Origin: JAAYCU01 sp964401335
GTDB taxonomy: Bacteria; Planctomycetota; Phycisphaerae; UBA1845; PWPN01
Assembly (NCBI GenBank): GCA_964401335.1
Contig: CAYNYK010000010.1
Span: 6,926-70,925 of the forward strand
Reading direction: 5' to 3'
Length of the DNA stretch: 64,000 nucleotides
A program made the translations under genes and the position numbers. The notes beneath the pieces were generated by a model. The model did not search any database. It had not been told where the DNA came from and saw nothing but the letters and a program-made list of their open reading frames with translations. This document shows positions 16,975 through 26,050 of this stretch, piece by piece. Positions within the stretch are counted from its first letter, which is position 1. Each line of letters opens with the position of its first letter.

Positions 16975-17928
16975 ATGCCAAGCGATATACCCGATGTCCT
17001 GAAAACGATGCGACATTTCCTGTCCATGCGCGATTATAAATCGTCGGTTATTCAGGCCCTGATCGACTTCAGTATTCAACGTAAACAGCTTTTCAAGAGC
17101 GGCCGACTCAAACCCGTGCTTCAGGGTAAGATCCTGGCCATGCTTTTTCAGAAATCCTCGCTTCGGACCCGTCTGGGTTTCGAGGCGGCCATGCTCCAGC
17201 TTGGCGGACACGCCATTAATCTGGAAGATCATCAGGTGGGTCTGGCCAACCGTGAGGATGTCAAGGATATCGCCCGGGTCATTTCCTCCATGTGCGACGG
17301 GCTCATGGCCCGGGTATACGCCCATCAGGCCTTGATCGAGTTGGCCTCGGTCAGCACGGTGCCGGTCATCAACGGGTTGAGCGACTGGTCGCATCCTTGT
17401 CAGGCCCTGGCCGACATGATGACCATCCGGGAGCGTTTCGGCGAATGGAAGGGGCTGAAACTGGCTTTCATCGGCGATGGGAATAACGTGGCCCGTTCGC
17501 TGTGCAATGCCTGCGCGTTGCTGGGGGTTTCTTTTGCCATCGCTTCGCCGGCCGGCTATGCCTTGGATGCCGGCGTTCTGGAACATGCCCGATCGGTAGC
17601 CGACCAAACCAAGGCGACCGTGCAGGTCACCGATCAGCCGGCCGAGGCGGCCACCAACGCGGATATCGTCTATACCGATGTCTGGACCAGCATGGGTCAG
17701 GAAACGGAGCAGGCCGAGCGCGAGAAGGCCTTCGCCGGTTTTCAGATCAACGCCGAACTGATGAAACGGGCCAAGCCGCACGCCGTGATCATGCATTGCC
17801 TGCCCGCCCATCGTCAGCAGGAAATAACCCCTGAGGTCCTGGACGGTCCGCAATCACTGGTCTTTCAGCAGGCGGAAAATCGGCTGCATTCCCAGCGGGC
17901 GTTGCTCGAGGTTCTTTTAGGCAAATGA
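16975..17928 (+). CDS. argF: Ornithine carbamoyltransferase
   Basis: Forms citrulline from ornithine and carbamoyl phosphate. The carbamoyl-phosphate loop reads KSSLRTRLGFEAAM (SxRTR type), followed by SDWSHPCQALADM and the C-terminal HCLPAHR. The ornithine loop FIGDGNN and DVWTSMG are also present. ATG 16975 (MPSDIPDVL) is preferred to GTG 16963, which lies inside the end of argD. The length of 317 residues is standard. The TGA overlaps the ATG of rph by four bases, giving an argD-argF-rph unit. The LRTR variant of the more common STRTR is found in several lineages and does not by itself imply altered substrate use. Confidence 0.94.
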   Translation: MPSDIPDVLKTMRHFLSMRDYKSSVIQALIDFSIQRKQLFKSGRLKPVLQGKILAMLFQKSSLRTRLGFEAAMLQLGGHAINLEDHQVGLANREDVKDIARVISSMCDGLMARVYAHQALIELASVSTVPVINGLSDWSHPCQALADMMTIRERFGEWKGLKLAFIGDGNNVARSLCNACALLGVSFAIASPAGYALDAGVLEHARSVADQTKATVQVTDQPAEAATNADIVYTDVWTSMGQETEQAEREKAFAGFQINAELMKRAKPHAVIMHCLPAHRQQEITPEVLDGPQSLVFQQAENRLHSQRALLEVLLGK

Positions 17929-18680
17929 AGAAAAGTGGTGGTACACGTCGAATCGACGGGCGGCGGGCCAACGAGCTTCGGCCGGTGGAGATTATTCGTG
18001 GCTATACGCGTTTTGCTCCGGGATCTGTATTGATTCGCATGGGGGCGACGGCCGTCATCTGCTCGGCCACGGTGGCCGAAGAGGTGCCCGAATGGATGGC
18101 CGGCCGCGGTCGAGGCTGGGTAACCGCCGAATATGATATGCTGCCGGCCTGCACCGGCCAGCGACGGGCGCGCAACCGTCGCGGCGTGGACGGACGCAGT
18201 GCGGAAATTCAACGGTTGATCGGGCGGGTACTCCGGGCAGTGGTCGATATGGAGCAACTGGGCGAACGGACCATCTGGCTGGATTGCGACGTACTCCAGG
18301 CCGACGGGGGCACGCGCACGGCCGCTATTACGGGTGCCTATGTGGCTCTGGTCGATGCCGTGCGCTGGCTGCTGGGGCAAAAAATCCTTCCCCGCTCGCC
18401 GATCCGCGAACCCGTGGCCGCGGTCAGCGTAGGCAAGGTTGATGGACGGATTCTGCTCGATTTGAATTACGCGGAGGATGTACGTGCCGAGGTGGACTTC
18501 AACGTTGCCATGACCGCCGCCGGTCGGTATGTTGAAATCCAGGCGACTTCCGAAGGCCATCCCTTTGCTCGGGCGGAACTGGAGCGGATGCTCCGGATGG
18601 CCCGACCGGCCATTGGACGGTTGATCGCGGAGCAGAAACGGGCCTTGGCCCGGCGCTTGCCTTGCGGGAATCGAACATGA
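17925..18680 (+). CDS. rph: Ribonuclease PH
   Basis: A phosphate-dependent 3'-5' exoribonuclease that trims tRNA 3' ends. The 251-residue sequence opens with RIDGRRANELRPV and contains GATAVICSATV, MLPACTGQR, QRLIGRVLRAVVDM, IWLDCDVLQADGGTRTA and ILLDLNYAED, which together are diagnostic of RNase PH. It starts within argF (ATGA overlap at 17925) and ends within the next gene (ATGA overlap at 18677), so it is tightly coupled in the operon. Length and motifs are normal. Confidence 0.95.
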   Translation: MKKSGGTRRIDGRRANELRPVEIIRGYTRFAPGSVLIRMGATAVICSATVAEEVPEWMAGRGRGWVTAEYDMLPACTGQRRARNRRGVDGRSAEIQRLIGRVLRAVVDMEQLGERTIWLDCDVLQADGGTRTAAITGAYVALVDAVRWLLGQKILPRSPIREPVAAVSVGKVDGRILLDLNYAEDVRAEVDFNVAMTAAGRYVEIQATSEGHPFARAELERMLRMARPAIGRLIAEQKRALARRLPCGNRT

Positions 18681-19531
18681 TCTGGCGTAAGTTCATAAGA
18701 CCTCACCTCTTGGCCAAGGGGCTTCTGCTGGTAACGGTGCTGGCAGCGATAGTCTTTTTCCGGTGCGACTCGCCCGGCAACACCGGGGGGGGGCTTTTTC
18801 GAACCACCGAGGGGAAACCGGACCGTTGGACCATCTGTTGCCTGCGCTTGAATATCCTCGACCATAAAACCATTTGTAACCGGTATGCCGACCTGCTTCG
18901 CCAGGTTAAGGAGCTTGACGCCCGCAAGGTGCGGGTGGTCACCGACGAATCCTCCAGCGCGGTATATTATGGGGAATATACGAAAATCAGCGATCCACAA
19001 AGCGATCGTCTTATTTTCCCTACCCAGTATCAGCGGGACATTGAACTGATTCGGCGATTGAGCGATGGGAATAGCACTCCGTTTTTTGGGGCGCAGCCGG
19101 AATTGCTGGAAAAGGGCGATTCCTCCCAGCATCCCGAATGGAGTGTTTTTAACGCCAAGGGTGAATACACTCTCCATATCGCCGTCTTCTACAACACCGG
19201 GTCATTCAATCAGCGCAAGGAGGCCGCCGAGCAATACGTTGCCGCCCTGCGCGACGCGGGGTTCTCGGCCTATTTTTATCATGGGATCGTCAAAAGCCAT
19301 GTATTTGTGGGTGATTTTCTGGAGTCTGACATCATCCGGACGCCGGAAGGGTCGCATTGGGGGCCGCGGGTCGAGGAGTTTGTATCCAAAAATGAGGCGG
19401 AGTTCCGACATACCACGGAGAACGGCATGATTCGCAAGCGACTGGTGGGTGAGGGGCAGTATGCGGCGCCCCTGTCGGTCTTGCGCAAGGTGCCACGAAC
19501 CAATGAGACCTCGGATTTGGAGCAATATTAA
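18677..19531 (+). CDS. Membrane-anchored protein with SPOR-like repeats, function unknown
   Basis: A 284-residue protein starting at ATG 18677, which overlaps the rph stop by four bases. Residues about 14-30 form a single membrane helix (LLLVTVLAAIVFF) followed by RCDS, possibly a lipoprotein-like Cys. The exported part has two related alpha/beta stretches. One is near residues 52-100 (WTICCLRLN, then YADLLRQVKELDARKVRVV and VYYGEY). The other is near 165-215 (YTLHIAVFY, then AAEQYVAALRDAGFSAYFY and VFVGDF). The pattern resembles SPOR peptidoglycan-binding domains, but this is judged by eye and is not certain. Its place between rph and rdgB suggests co-expression, not a shared pathway. Confidence 0.6.
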   Translation: MIWRKFIRPHLLAKGLLLVTVLAAIVFFRCDSPGNTGGGLFRTTEGKPDRWTICCLRLNILDHKTICNRYADLLRQVKELDARKVRVVTDESSSAVYYGEYTKISDPQSDRLIFPTQYQRDIELIRRLSDGNSTPFFGAQPELLEKGDSSQHPEWSVFNAKGEYTLHIAVFYNTGSFNQRKEAAEQYVAALRDAGFSAYFYHGIVKSHVFVGDFLESDIIRTPEGSHWGPRVEEFVSKNEAEFRHTTENGMIRKRLVGEGQYAAPLSVLRKVPRTNETSDLEQY

Positions 19532-19638
19532 TCCGCTCGGCCCGGTTTGGGGCCCGTGCTTTTCCGGCGGAGGGGTTCCTGTTCTCGTACCAACCCGAGT
19601 ACGATTCTGAATTTCAAGAGAGAAATGAGTCAAAGACG

Positions 19639-20274
19639 ATGCGCGAGATTTTAATTGCCACCGGCAACCCCGGTAAAGCGCGGGAAATGAGAGAAATCCT
19701 TACCCCGGCCGACTCGCCCCTGGCCGGCAAGGTTCGCTGGCGTTATTTGACGGAATTTCCCGGCTGGCCGGAAGCGATTGAGGATGGGGTTACGTTCGAG
19801 GCTAATGCACGCCTCAAAGCGACGCATTATGCCAAACTCAGCGGGCTTTGGACATTGGCCGACGACTCCGGGTTGGAAGTGGATGCTCTGGGGGGACAGC
19901 CGGGGGTGCGTTCGGCCCGTTTCGCCGGCGAGACGCGGGACGACGCGGCCAACAACGCTCTCCTGCTGGAAAAACTGGCCGGCCTGCCGGACGAACGCCG
20001 CACCGCCCGATTCCGGTGTGCCGCGGTGATCAGCGATGGACGGACGATCCTTGCTTCCGCCGAGGGTACGGTGGAAGGCCGCATCATCGACCGGCCGCGC
20101 GGCCGCAACGGCTTCGGATACGATCCTTTGTTCCTCATTCCGACGCTGGGCCGTACCTCCGCGGAGCTGACCGCGGAACACAAACATGCCATCAGCCACC
20201 GCGGGCAGGCCCTGGCCCGTCTAAGTGAGCAATTGCGCGTTCTCCTCGAGGACGAGCCCCTCGACGGACCCTGA
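19639..20274 (+). CDS. rdgB: XTP/dITP diphosphatase (HAM1/RdgB)
   Basis: Hydrolyses non-canonical purine triphosphates to keep them out of DNA and RNA. The 211-residue sequence opens with the family signature ATGNPGKAREM and contains LADDSGLEVDALGGQPGV, RNGFGYDPLF and SHRGQALARL, all expected substrate or metal contacts. The spacing of about 107 bases from the upstream gene leaves room for an internal promoter, though the reading direction and order suggest it belongs to the argD-rph cluster. Confidence 0.95.
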   Translation: MREILIATGNPGKAREMREILTPADSPLAGKVRWRYLTEFPGWPEAIEDGVTFEANARLKATHYAKLSGLWTLADDSGLEVDALGGQPGVRSARFAGETRDDAANNALLLEKLAGLPDERRTARFRCAAVISDGRTILASAEGTVEGRIIDRPRGRNGFGYDPLFLIPTLGRTSAELTAEHKHAISHRGQALARLSEQLRVLLEDEPLDGP

Positions 20275-20301
20275 AATTTTACCGAGTGAGCCGTATTTTA
20301 C

Positions 20302-20330
20302 TTGACTCGGCGGCGGGTTTTGTCAAAATA
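20302..20330 (+). promoter_or_regulatory. Candidate sigma-70-type promoter of speA
   Basis: TTGACT at 20302-20307 and AAAATA at 20325-20330 with a 17-base spacer. This is the best -35/-10 pair in the 171-base gap before speA. It would give a leader of about 110 bases. The -10 match is weak. Confidence 0.35.
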
Positions 20331-20445
20331 AAAGCGTTCGCAAACCCGCGTCTGAGCCGACGACCCGACCGGTCGCTCGGCCTTTTCTCTTTTCGGGTGG
20401 GCGCGCGGAAGGAAGGTTTTAAGAGTTATAAAGAGGAACACGCGA

Positions 20446-22395
20446 ATGGGAAAACTGCATCACCCCACCTTCCACGAGGAAGACACGTTGCGTACCTGGA
20501 CCGTGCAGGACGCGATGGATTTATACAACATCCGCAACTGGGGCGCCCCCTTTTTTTCCATCAATGACCAGGGTAACGCCTGCGTGCATCCCGGCGGGCC
20601 CGGCGGCGCCACCGTTGACCTCAAGCAGATTGCCGACGAACTGCAGCGCCGGGGCATTCACATGCCCATCCTGATCCGCTTTTCGGATATCCTTCGCGCC
20701 CGAGTCGAGGCGATCAATGAGGCTTTCCGCAAGGCGATCGAGGAGTACGGGTACAAGAATCGGTACCTGGGCGTCTTTCCGATCAAGGTCAACCAGCAGC
20801 GACATGTGGTGGAGGAGATTGTTAACTACGGTCGTCCGTATCAGTTCGGCCTGGAAGCCGGGTCAAAACCCGAGCTGCTGGCCGTATTGGCCCTGCTCGA
20901 TTCGACCGAATCGCTGGTGATCTGCAACGGCTACAAGGACAAGGAATATATCGAGATGGCCTTGCTGGCCACCAAACTGGGCAAGTGCGTCATCATCGTG
21001 GTGGAAAAGTTTACCGAACTGCAATTGATCCTCGAAATCGCCCGCGAATTGAACGTCATTCCGCGGATCGGGGTGCGGGCCAAGCTCAGCGCCCGCGGGG
21101 CCGGCCGTTGGGAATCCTCCACCGGTGAACGCTCCAAATTCGGATTGAACGCCACCGAACTGGTCGAGGCCATCGGTTTTCTGCGCGAAAACGAGATGCT
21201 CGATTGCCTTCAGTTGCTCCACTTTCATTTGGGCAGTCAGATTACCAACATCCGTTCGTTGCGCGAGGGCATGGCCGAGGCCTGCCGGATCTTCGTGGAA
21301 ATGTACAAGATGGGCGCTCCCCTGCGGTTTTTCGACGTGGGCGGCGGGCTGGCCGTCGATTATGACGGATCCCGGACCAACTTCCTCAGCAGTACCAATT
21401 ACTCCATGCAGGAATACGCCAACGACGTGATCGGCGCCATCCTGGATATCTGCGAGGCGGCTGAGATCCCTCATCCGGTGGTGATTTCCGAGTCCGGCCG
21501 GGCCATCACCGCCCACCACTCGGTGTTACTTTTCAACGTGTTGGGTACCAGCGTCATTCCCGACCCGGTCGTTCCCCAGGAAATCCCCGAAGACAAGCCC
21601 GATCCGCTGCACAACCTTATGGAGGTCCGTCGCAACATCAATCGAAAGAACTTCCAGGAAAGCTACCATGATGCCCTGCACTACCGCGACGAGTGCCTGA
21701 GCCTCTTCCGCCACGGCTACCTTTCGCTCGAGGACCGCTGCCTGGCCGAGGCCATTTTCTGGTCGTGCCTCAAACGCATCCTGCGGATCGTGCGCCAGCT
21801 CGAATACGTGCCCGATGATCTGGAGGGGCTGGAGCGCTCCCTGGCGGACACCTATTTCTGCAATTTTTCCTGCTTTCAGTCCCTCCCCGATTTCTGGGCG
21901 GTGCAGCAGTTATTCCCGATTTTGCCCATCCACCGGCTTAACGAGAAACCGACCCGGCGCGGCATCCTCGCCGACATCACCTGCGACAGTGACGGCAAGA
22001 TCGATCGCTTCATTGATCTGCGCGACGTGAAAGACGTGCTTGAACTGCACCCTCCCAACGGCGAGGACTATATCATCGGGGTGTTCATCACCGGCGCCTA
22101 CCAGGAAATCCTCGGTGACATGCACAATCTGTTCGGCGACACCAACACCGTGCATGTGCGCCTGGACGAGGAGGGCGGCTACCGAATCGAACACGTGGTC
22201 AAGGGCGACACCATCAAGGACGTGCTCCATTTCGTGCAATATTCCCCGGAGGACCTGGTCAATCGGCTGCGGCGAACGGTGGAGGAGGCCGTACGCACCG
22301 GGACCATTTCGTTCGAGGAAGCCGGCCATTTCCTGCGGAAATACGAACACGGCCTTGAGGGTTATACTTATCTCGAAGGCAAAAGCCCGGATTGA
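20446..22395 (+). CDS. speA: Biosynthetic arginine decarboxylase
   Basis: Converts arginine to agmatine, the first step of one route to putrescine and spermidine. The 649-residue length and fold (alanine-racemase-like barrel plus beta domain) match the SpeA type. FPIKVNQQRHVVEEIV carries the PLP Lys, LHFHLGSQITNI and DVGGGLAVDYDGS bind the cofactor phosphate, and VISESGRAITAHHS lies at the dimer interface. GAGGA stands nine bases before the ATG. It follows arginine synthesis genes on the same strand, so substrate supply and use are neighbours. No agmatine deiminase or agmatinase gene is in the window. Confidence 0.95.
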   Translation: MGKLHHPTFHEEDTLRTWTVQDAMDLYNIRNWGAPFFSINDQGNACVHPGGPGGATVDLKQIADELQRRGIHMPILIRFSDILRARVEAINEAFRKAIEEYGYKNRYLGVFPIKVNQQRHVVEEIVNYGRPYQFGLEAGSKPELLAVLALLDSTESLVICNGYKDKEYIEMALLATKLGKCVIIVVEKFTELQLILEIARELNVIPRIGVRAKLSARGAGRWESSTGERSKFGLNATELVEAIGFLRENEMLDCLQLLHFHLGSQITNIRSLREGMAEACRIFVEMYKMGAPLRFFDVGGGLAVDYDGSRTNFLSSTNYSMQEYANDVIGAILDICEAAEIPHPVVISESGRAITAHHSVLLFNVLGTSVIPDPVVPQEIPEDKPDPLHNLMEVRRNINRKNFQESYHDALHYRDECLSLFRHGYLSLEDRCLAEAIFWSCLKRILRIVRQLEYVPDDLEGLERSLADTYFCNFSCFQSLPDFWAVQQLFPILPIHRLNEKPTRRGILADITCDSDGKIDRFIDLRDVKDVLELHPPNGEDYIIGVFITGAYQEILGDMHNLFGDTNTVHVRLDEEGGYRIEHVVKGDTIKDVLHFVQYSPEDLVNRLRRTVEEAVRTGTISFEEAGHFLRKYEHGLEGYTYLEGKSPD

Positions 22396-22414
22396 TGGCA
22401 GGCCTCGGTCGATA

Positions 22415-23437
22415 TCAAAGATGTTTTTTCAAAAAGGCGATGATTTCCGCCCGGCCTTCGGGTGTTTCCTGATGCCCCACATCGTAGCATAATAACCGCC
22501 AACGGTCGGCGGCCCCCAGCTCCGTATACACACGGGTCAGTTCGCGGTCGATGATGTCCAGTCCTTCGACCGGGGTCAGCCCGTCCTGCAGGCCGGCCAA
22601 TCCCAGATGCGCCCGGGGGGCGATCAGGGCGTTGATATCCGCCGTCGTGAAAAATTTGAGCAGGCTCGGCACGTAATAATAGATGCCGTGCCGGGAAATG
22701 CCGCCGTTACGCAGCAGGTTTTTAAAATCGATCAGCCAACTTATATCCACGTTCACATTTTACCGCTCTACTAGGGGGGCCAGCCACCAGGCCATCGTGC
22801 TGCCCATCGAAATGCCCAGTGTGGCCAGCCGGGTCGGGTCAACTTCCGGGCGGTCGGCCAGATAATCCAGCGCCCGAATGCTGTCGTAAACCATCATGCC
22901 CCACAACACCCGCCCCTGCCAGATCATGGCCTTGAACGTGTCCAGTTCCGTATGGTGGTTGCGTTCCCCGAAGCACCAGGTGTCCACGCACAACCCCACC
23001 CAACCCAGGTCGGTAATCACCTTGGCGTAGGGCGGCGCTTGGAGATACTCGCGGCCCTCGATAAATTCCTTTTTTCCGATGGTATAGTTGCCTCCGTGCG
23101 AGTGGTTGAACAGCACGGCCGGTACCCGACCGGTCAAATTCCGCGGTCGGGCCAGCCAGGCCGGCACCGGTTCGAGGCCGTTCAGATCGAGTTCGAGCTT
23201 TTCCAGGATGTATCCGTCGTGCTCCCGCTCATCCACCTTAAGGGCTCCAATCGGCCGATACCGATCCGGCAAATCTCCCAGCAGGTCATAAAGCTGCTTC
23301 CGGCGTTGCCCGGCGTCCCGACATGCGCGCTGCGGCGAGGCGGGCGCGCCGGGTCCGATCAAGTCATCTCCTTGAGCCATGTTGGCCATCCCGGTGACTC
23401 CAATCCACGATAAAACCTCGCGACGGGTAATGTTCAT
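22415..23437 (-). pseudogene. Acetyl-xylan-esterase-like alpha/beta hydrolase broken by an in-frame TAA
   Basis: A 340-codon frame interrupted by one TAA at 22760-22762. Both sides stay in the same reading frame and together read as a normal alpha/beta hydrolase. The N-terminus has a Tat-type signal (NITRREVLSWIGV). The oxyanion region is VLFNHSHGGN, the nucleophile elbow GISMGS comes just before the stop, and the catalytic His region YDVGHQETPEGR comes after it. The expected peptide at the break is something like ERIKVNVDISW, and the bases around it (CGG TAA AAT GTG) could come from one or two small changes. It may be a real nonsense mutation, a strain-mixture or sequencing error, or less likely a recoded stop. 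No second Shine-Dalgarno supports separate translation of the C-terminal part. Confidence 0.75.
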
Positions 23438-24371
23438 GATGGATTACTCCCGCAGGCCGGTGAAAAATGCCCAACATCCGGCCGACGGCTTGAACTGTAA
23501 TGAAATCACCCCGTTTGGTAAAGCCGGCCGAGGGTGGCATGCGCAAGTCCTTGTCGCGCTGTAGCGGGACAAGGGTCTGCTGGACCGAGAATCCCTTCTC
23601 GATCCCTCACGGTATGCTGACCACTGATTGCTGATCGCTGAAAGCTGACCGCTGTATGCTCTTTCGGGTGGCCCACCTCATTAGCGCAGCGCTGAGGTAT
23701 GGGAGCGATGATGACTTTTCCGGCCGGTGTTACCTTGGCTGGGTGGGTGATCCCGGTACTCCGGGATGGATGAGGTCAAGATGATTGAGGGCGAGGAGTC
23801 TTTTATTTGCGGAGTTGTCTCTGATGAGGTAACACGTACCACAATCGATCATCGTGACCTCACCCTTTGCTGATGCAAAGGTGGGGCACCCATGCGTTTA
23901 TGAATGCCAATAATCCCTGCGAAGAAGGAAGGGACACTATTGGTTACGCAATCCAGAGTGAGCATCGGTCAGGGATATACCGGCATTATTCATGCGTCAA
24001 CGATCGGATCTCGCGCCTAAAAGCCTAACAGTCTAATAGTCTAACAGTCTAACAGCCTCGCGTCCTTAACCCGCAGAGAACCTGCCCACCGAGGAAAAGC
24101 GGCGTTGTTGCCGCCGCACCCCATGTGCTTATCTTCCAGCTCATCCATCGTCCGATATGGTCATGGATTTGGCTGGGCCTGACGGACGCTTGCGATTATC
24201 GGCCCTCGGCCGGTCGTAAAAGTCCGATCATGGACGATCGAAAGTTACGTAACGCCTCCATCGAGACGATACGGGAAACGGCGCAGATTTGCCCCGGGGC
24301 GGTAAAGAAGTTATCGGTGCCAGGGATGGTGCGAATGGAAAATGAGGTCCAAACCGCTCGGGGAGAAAGCG
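23438..24371. other. Repeat-rich intergenic region, no gene accepted
   Basis: 934 bases with several short repeats. These are an imperfect palindrome of the CCTTGTC...GACAAGG family (23549-23572), a CGAGAATCCCTTCTCG hairpin shared with the 32-kb array, a CTCATTAGCGCAGCGCTGAG dyad near 23675, a CCCTTTGCtgatGCAAAGG dyad near 23870, and about four tandem 10-mers of the form AGTCTAACAG at 24021-24058. Open frames here have implausible composition. Confidence 0.6.
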
Positions 24372-25811
24372 ATGGAGGATTTCCCCAAAATATATCCCAT
24401 CGTGCGGGGGCGCTCCGCCCTCGATGTGACCGTGTCCAATCGGGAACAGTTGTGGGATTTACGGGCCGAGTTGGAGCTGGTACGTCAATTCGGAGCATGG
24501 GCCTGTCCGGAGATTCTGACCGCTCTGGAAGCCGAGGCTGCCCGCTTGCGGCCGCGCCGGTTTGTTCGTTGGTTACGAAGAATCCTCAGACGGGGCGAGC
24601 TGCCGCCCGCCGCCCGGATGGCGCGTCTGGAGGATATGTGCGCGATTCTATATAGCGCGATGCAGCCGGTGAATAGTGAGACAATCGCCCGGATTGACCG
24701 GGAATTTCCTGATATTTCAGGGGAGTTGGATATGGCACGCATGAAAAAGGAAAGCAAGAAGTTCCAGGAGGACGTAGCCGCCGAACTGCAAACCGCCGAG
24801 GCGCCGGAACTCAGGGCGATTGTGCAGGAACTCGACGAGTCCTTACGCGATGCGGCCGCTGAGGCATCCGATGCCGCGCCGGAACCGGTGGTCGACACCG
24901 ACGCCGTCGAGAATAATGAGCCTGCCGCCATTGCGGAAGATATTGATGCCCTTCTCGAAGAGGTTCAGGCCGAAACGGATGAGGCCCAGGGCGAGGATAT
25001 ATTGGCCGCCCTTTCCGCGGTCGAGGAGACCGCCGAGAATCTGGTTGACGCATTGGGAACCTCGGTGGATGCCTGCGTGGCGGAAGCATCCCTGAATGTT
25101 GACGATACGAACAGCGAGATGACGCCGATCGAAGGGGATCAGGTCAACGAGCCGTCCATGGATTCAGTAGCCGATGAGCTGATGCGTCAACAGGAACATC
25201 TGGATGCGGTGGCCTCGGCTTTTTCCGACGTGACCCAGGAAATCGACACCCTGAACGAATCTATAAGCGAAGTGGCGGCCGTCGCCGATGAACCGGTTGC
25301 GGAAAGCACGGAACCGGTGCATCAAGAAAACGACATGACCACGATGGTTGACGAAGCGACTTCTATGGCTGAGGAAAGTGCCTGCGTAAAGGAAGAGATG
25401 CAGGCCGTGACCGGTGCCGTCGATGAGCAAAACGCCATGTCCGCTTCGGCGTCGAGTACGATTTCATCAAAGGCCCCCGCGATGGATATAGGGGTGATGA
25501 CCTCCGAATTGCGCAAGGAAATCGAAAGCCTCAAGGCCGGTGTGCTGACCCAGTTGGATCGGGCCGCCGCTTTGATCGAACAGATGGACGGCACGTATCA
25601 ACGACTGGAGGCCATGACCGCCCGGGCAACCCAGTGGCAGCAGGCGTTGGAGGAAGCCCATCAGGCGGGGCGCAGGTTTGCCGAAACCCAGGCCGCCGCG
25701 GTCGCCGCCCGCGGAGATTTCGAGCAGGCCCAGGCCCGCGCCGACGAAGCCTGGCGAATATGGCATGAAGCGAACCGGAAGGCAGGCTCCGCTACCGGTT
25801 GCATGGCCTAA
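24372..25811 (+). CDS. Large acidic protein with C-terminal coiled coil, unknown function
   Basis: A 479-residue soluble protein with no recognised catalytic domain. ATG 24372 follows GGGGAGAAAG and is preferred to the upstream start at 24342. Residues about 1-130 are helical and basic in places (RFVRWLRRILRRGE), about 130-360 are very acidic and Ala/Glu/Asp-rich, and about 370-470 are a heptad-like coiled coil (ELRKEIESLKAGVLTQLDRAAALIEQ). The end is Gln/Ala-rich. It could be a scaffold or chaperone-like protein. It resembles the coiled-coil style of the protein at 55761, but no homology is claimed. A clear terminator follows. Confidence 0.7.
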   Translation: MEDFPKIYPIVRGRSALDVTVSNREQLWDLRAELELVRQFGAWACPEILTALEAEAARLRPRRFVRWLRRILRRGELPPAARMARLEDMCAILYSAMQPVNSETIARIDREFPDISGELDMARMKKESKKFQEDVAAELQTAEAPELRAIVQELDESLRDAAAEASDAAPEPVVDTDAVENNEPAAIAEDIDALLEEVQAETDEAQGEDILAALSAVEETAENLVDALGTSVDACVAEASLNVDDTNSEMTPIEGDQVNEPSMDSVADELMRQQEHLDAVASAFSDVTQEIDTLNESISEVAAVADEPVAESTEPVHQENDMTTMVDEATSMAEESACVKEEMQAVTGAVDEQNAMSASASSTISSKAPAMDIGVMTSELRKEIESLKAGVLTQLDRAAALIEQMDGTYQRLEAMTARATQWQQALEEAHQAGRRFAETQAAAVAARGDFEQAQARADEAWRIWHEANRKAGSATGCMA

Positions 25812-25867
25812 TCCTAAAATACATCCAAAAAGCCCTCCGAAAAAATAGTGTATTTCAGCTTTGGGGT

Positions 25868-25890
25868 GCGCCGCCAACGGCGGCGCTTTT
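25868..25890 (+). terminator. Intrinsic terminator after the acidic coiled-coil gene
   Basis: A perfect 8-bp stem (GCGCCGCC and GGCGGCGC) with an AAC loop, followed by TTTTACTT. It lies 57 bases after the stop at 25811 and separates that gene from rarA. Confidence 0.8.
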
Positions 25891-26050
25891 ACTTGCCAGG
25901 GGGTTGGTTCAAGCCGTGGCTTGGCCGTTCTGACGAGTGATCCTGTCACGGTCACTTGTGCGGAGGGGGGGGTTCGTTGCGGATGACGGGCCGCAAGGAT
26001 TACAATCCACATCTGATCGAGATGGGGAACGAGGGCAAACCGGAGCGGTT

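Noticed and set aside
22415..22756. Independent 113-residue gene
   Set aside because: It begins at a GTG without a ribosome site and continues the interrupted esterase in the same frame.
24125..24655. Plus-strand frame overlapping the start of the acidic coiled-coil gene
   Set aside because: Composition is not protein-like and the alternative frame at 24372 has a clear ribosome site.
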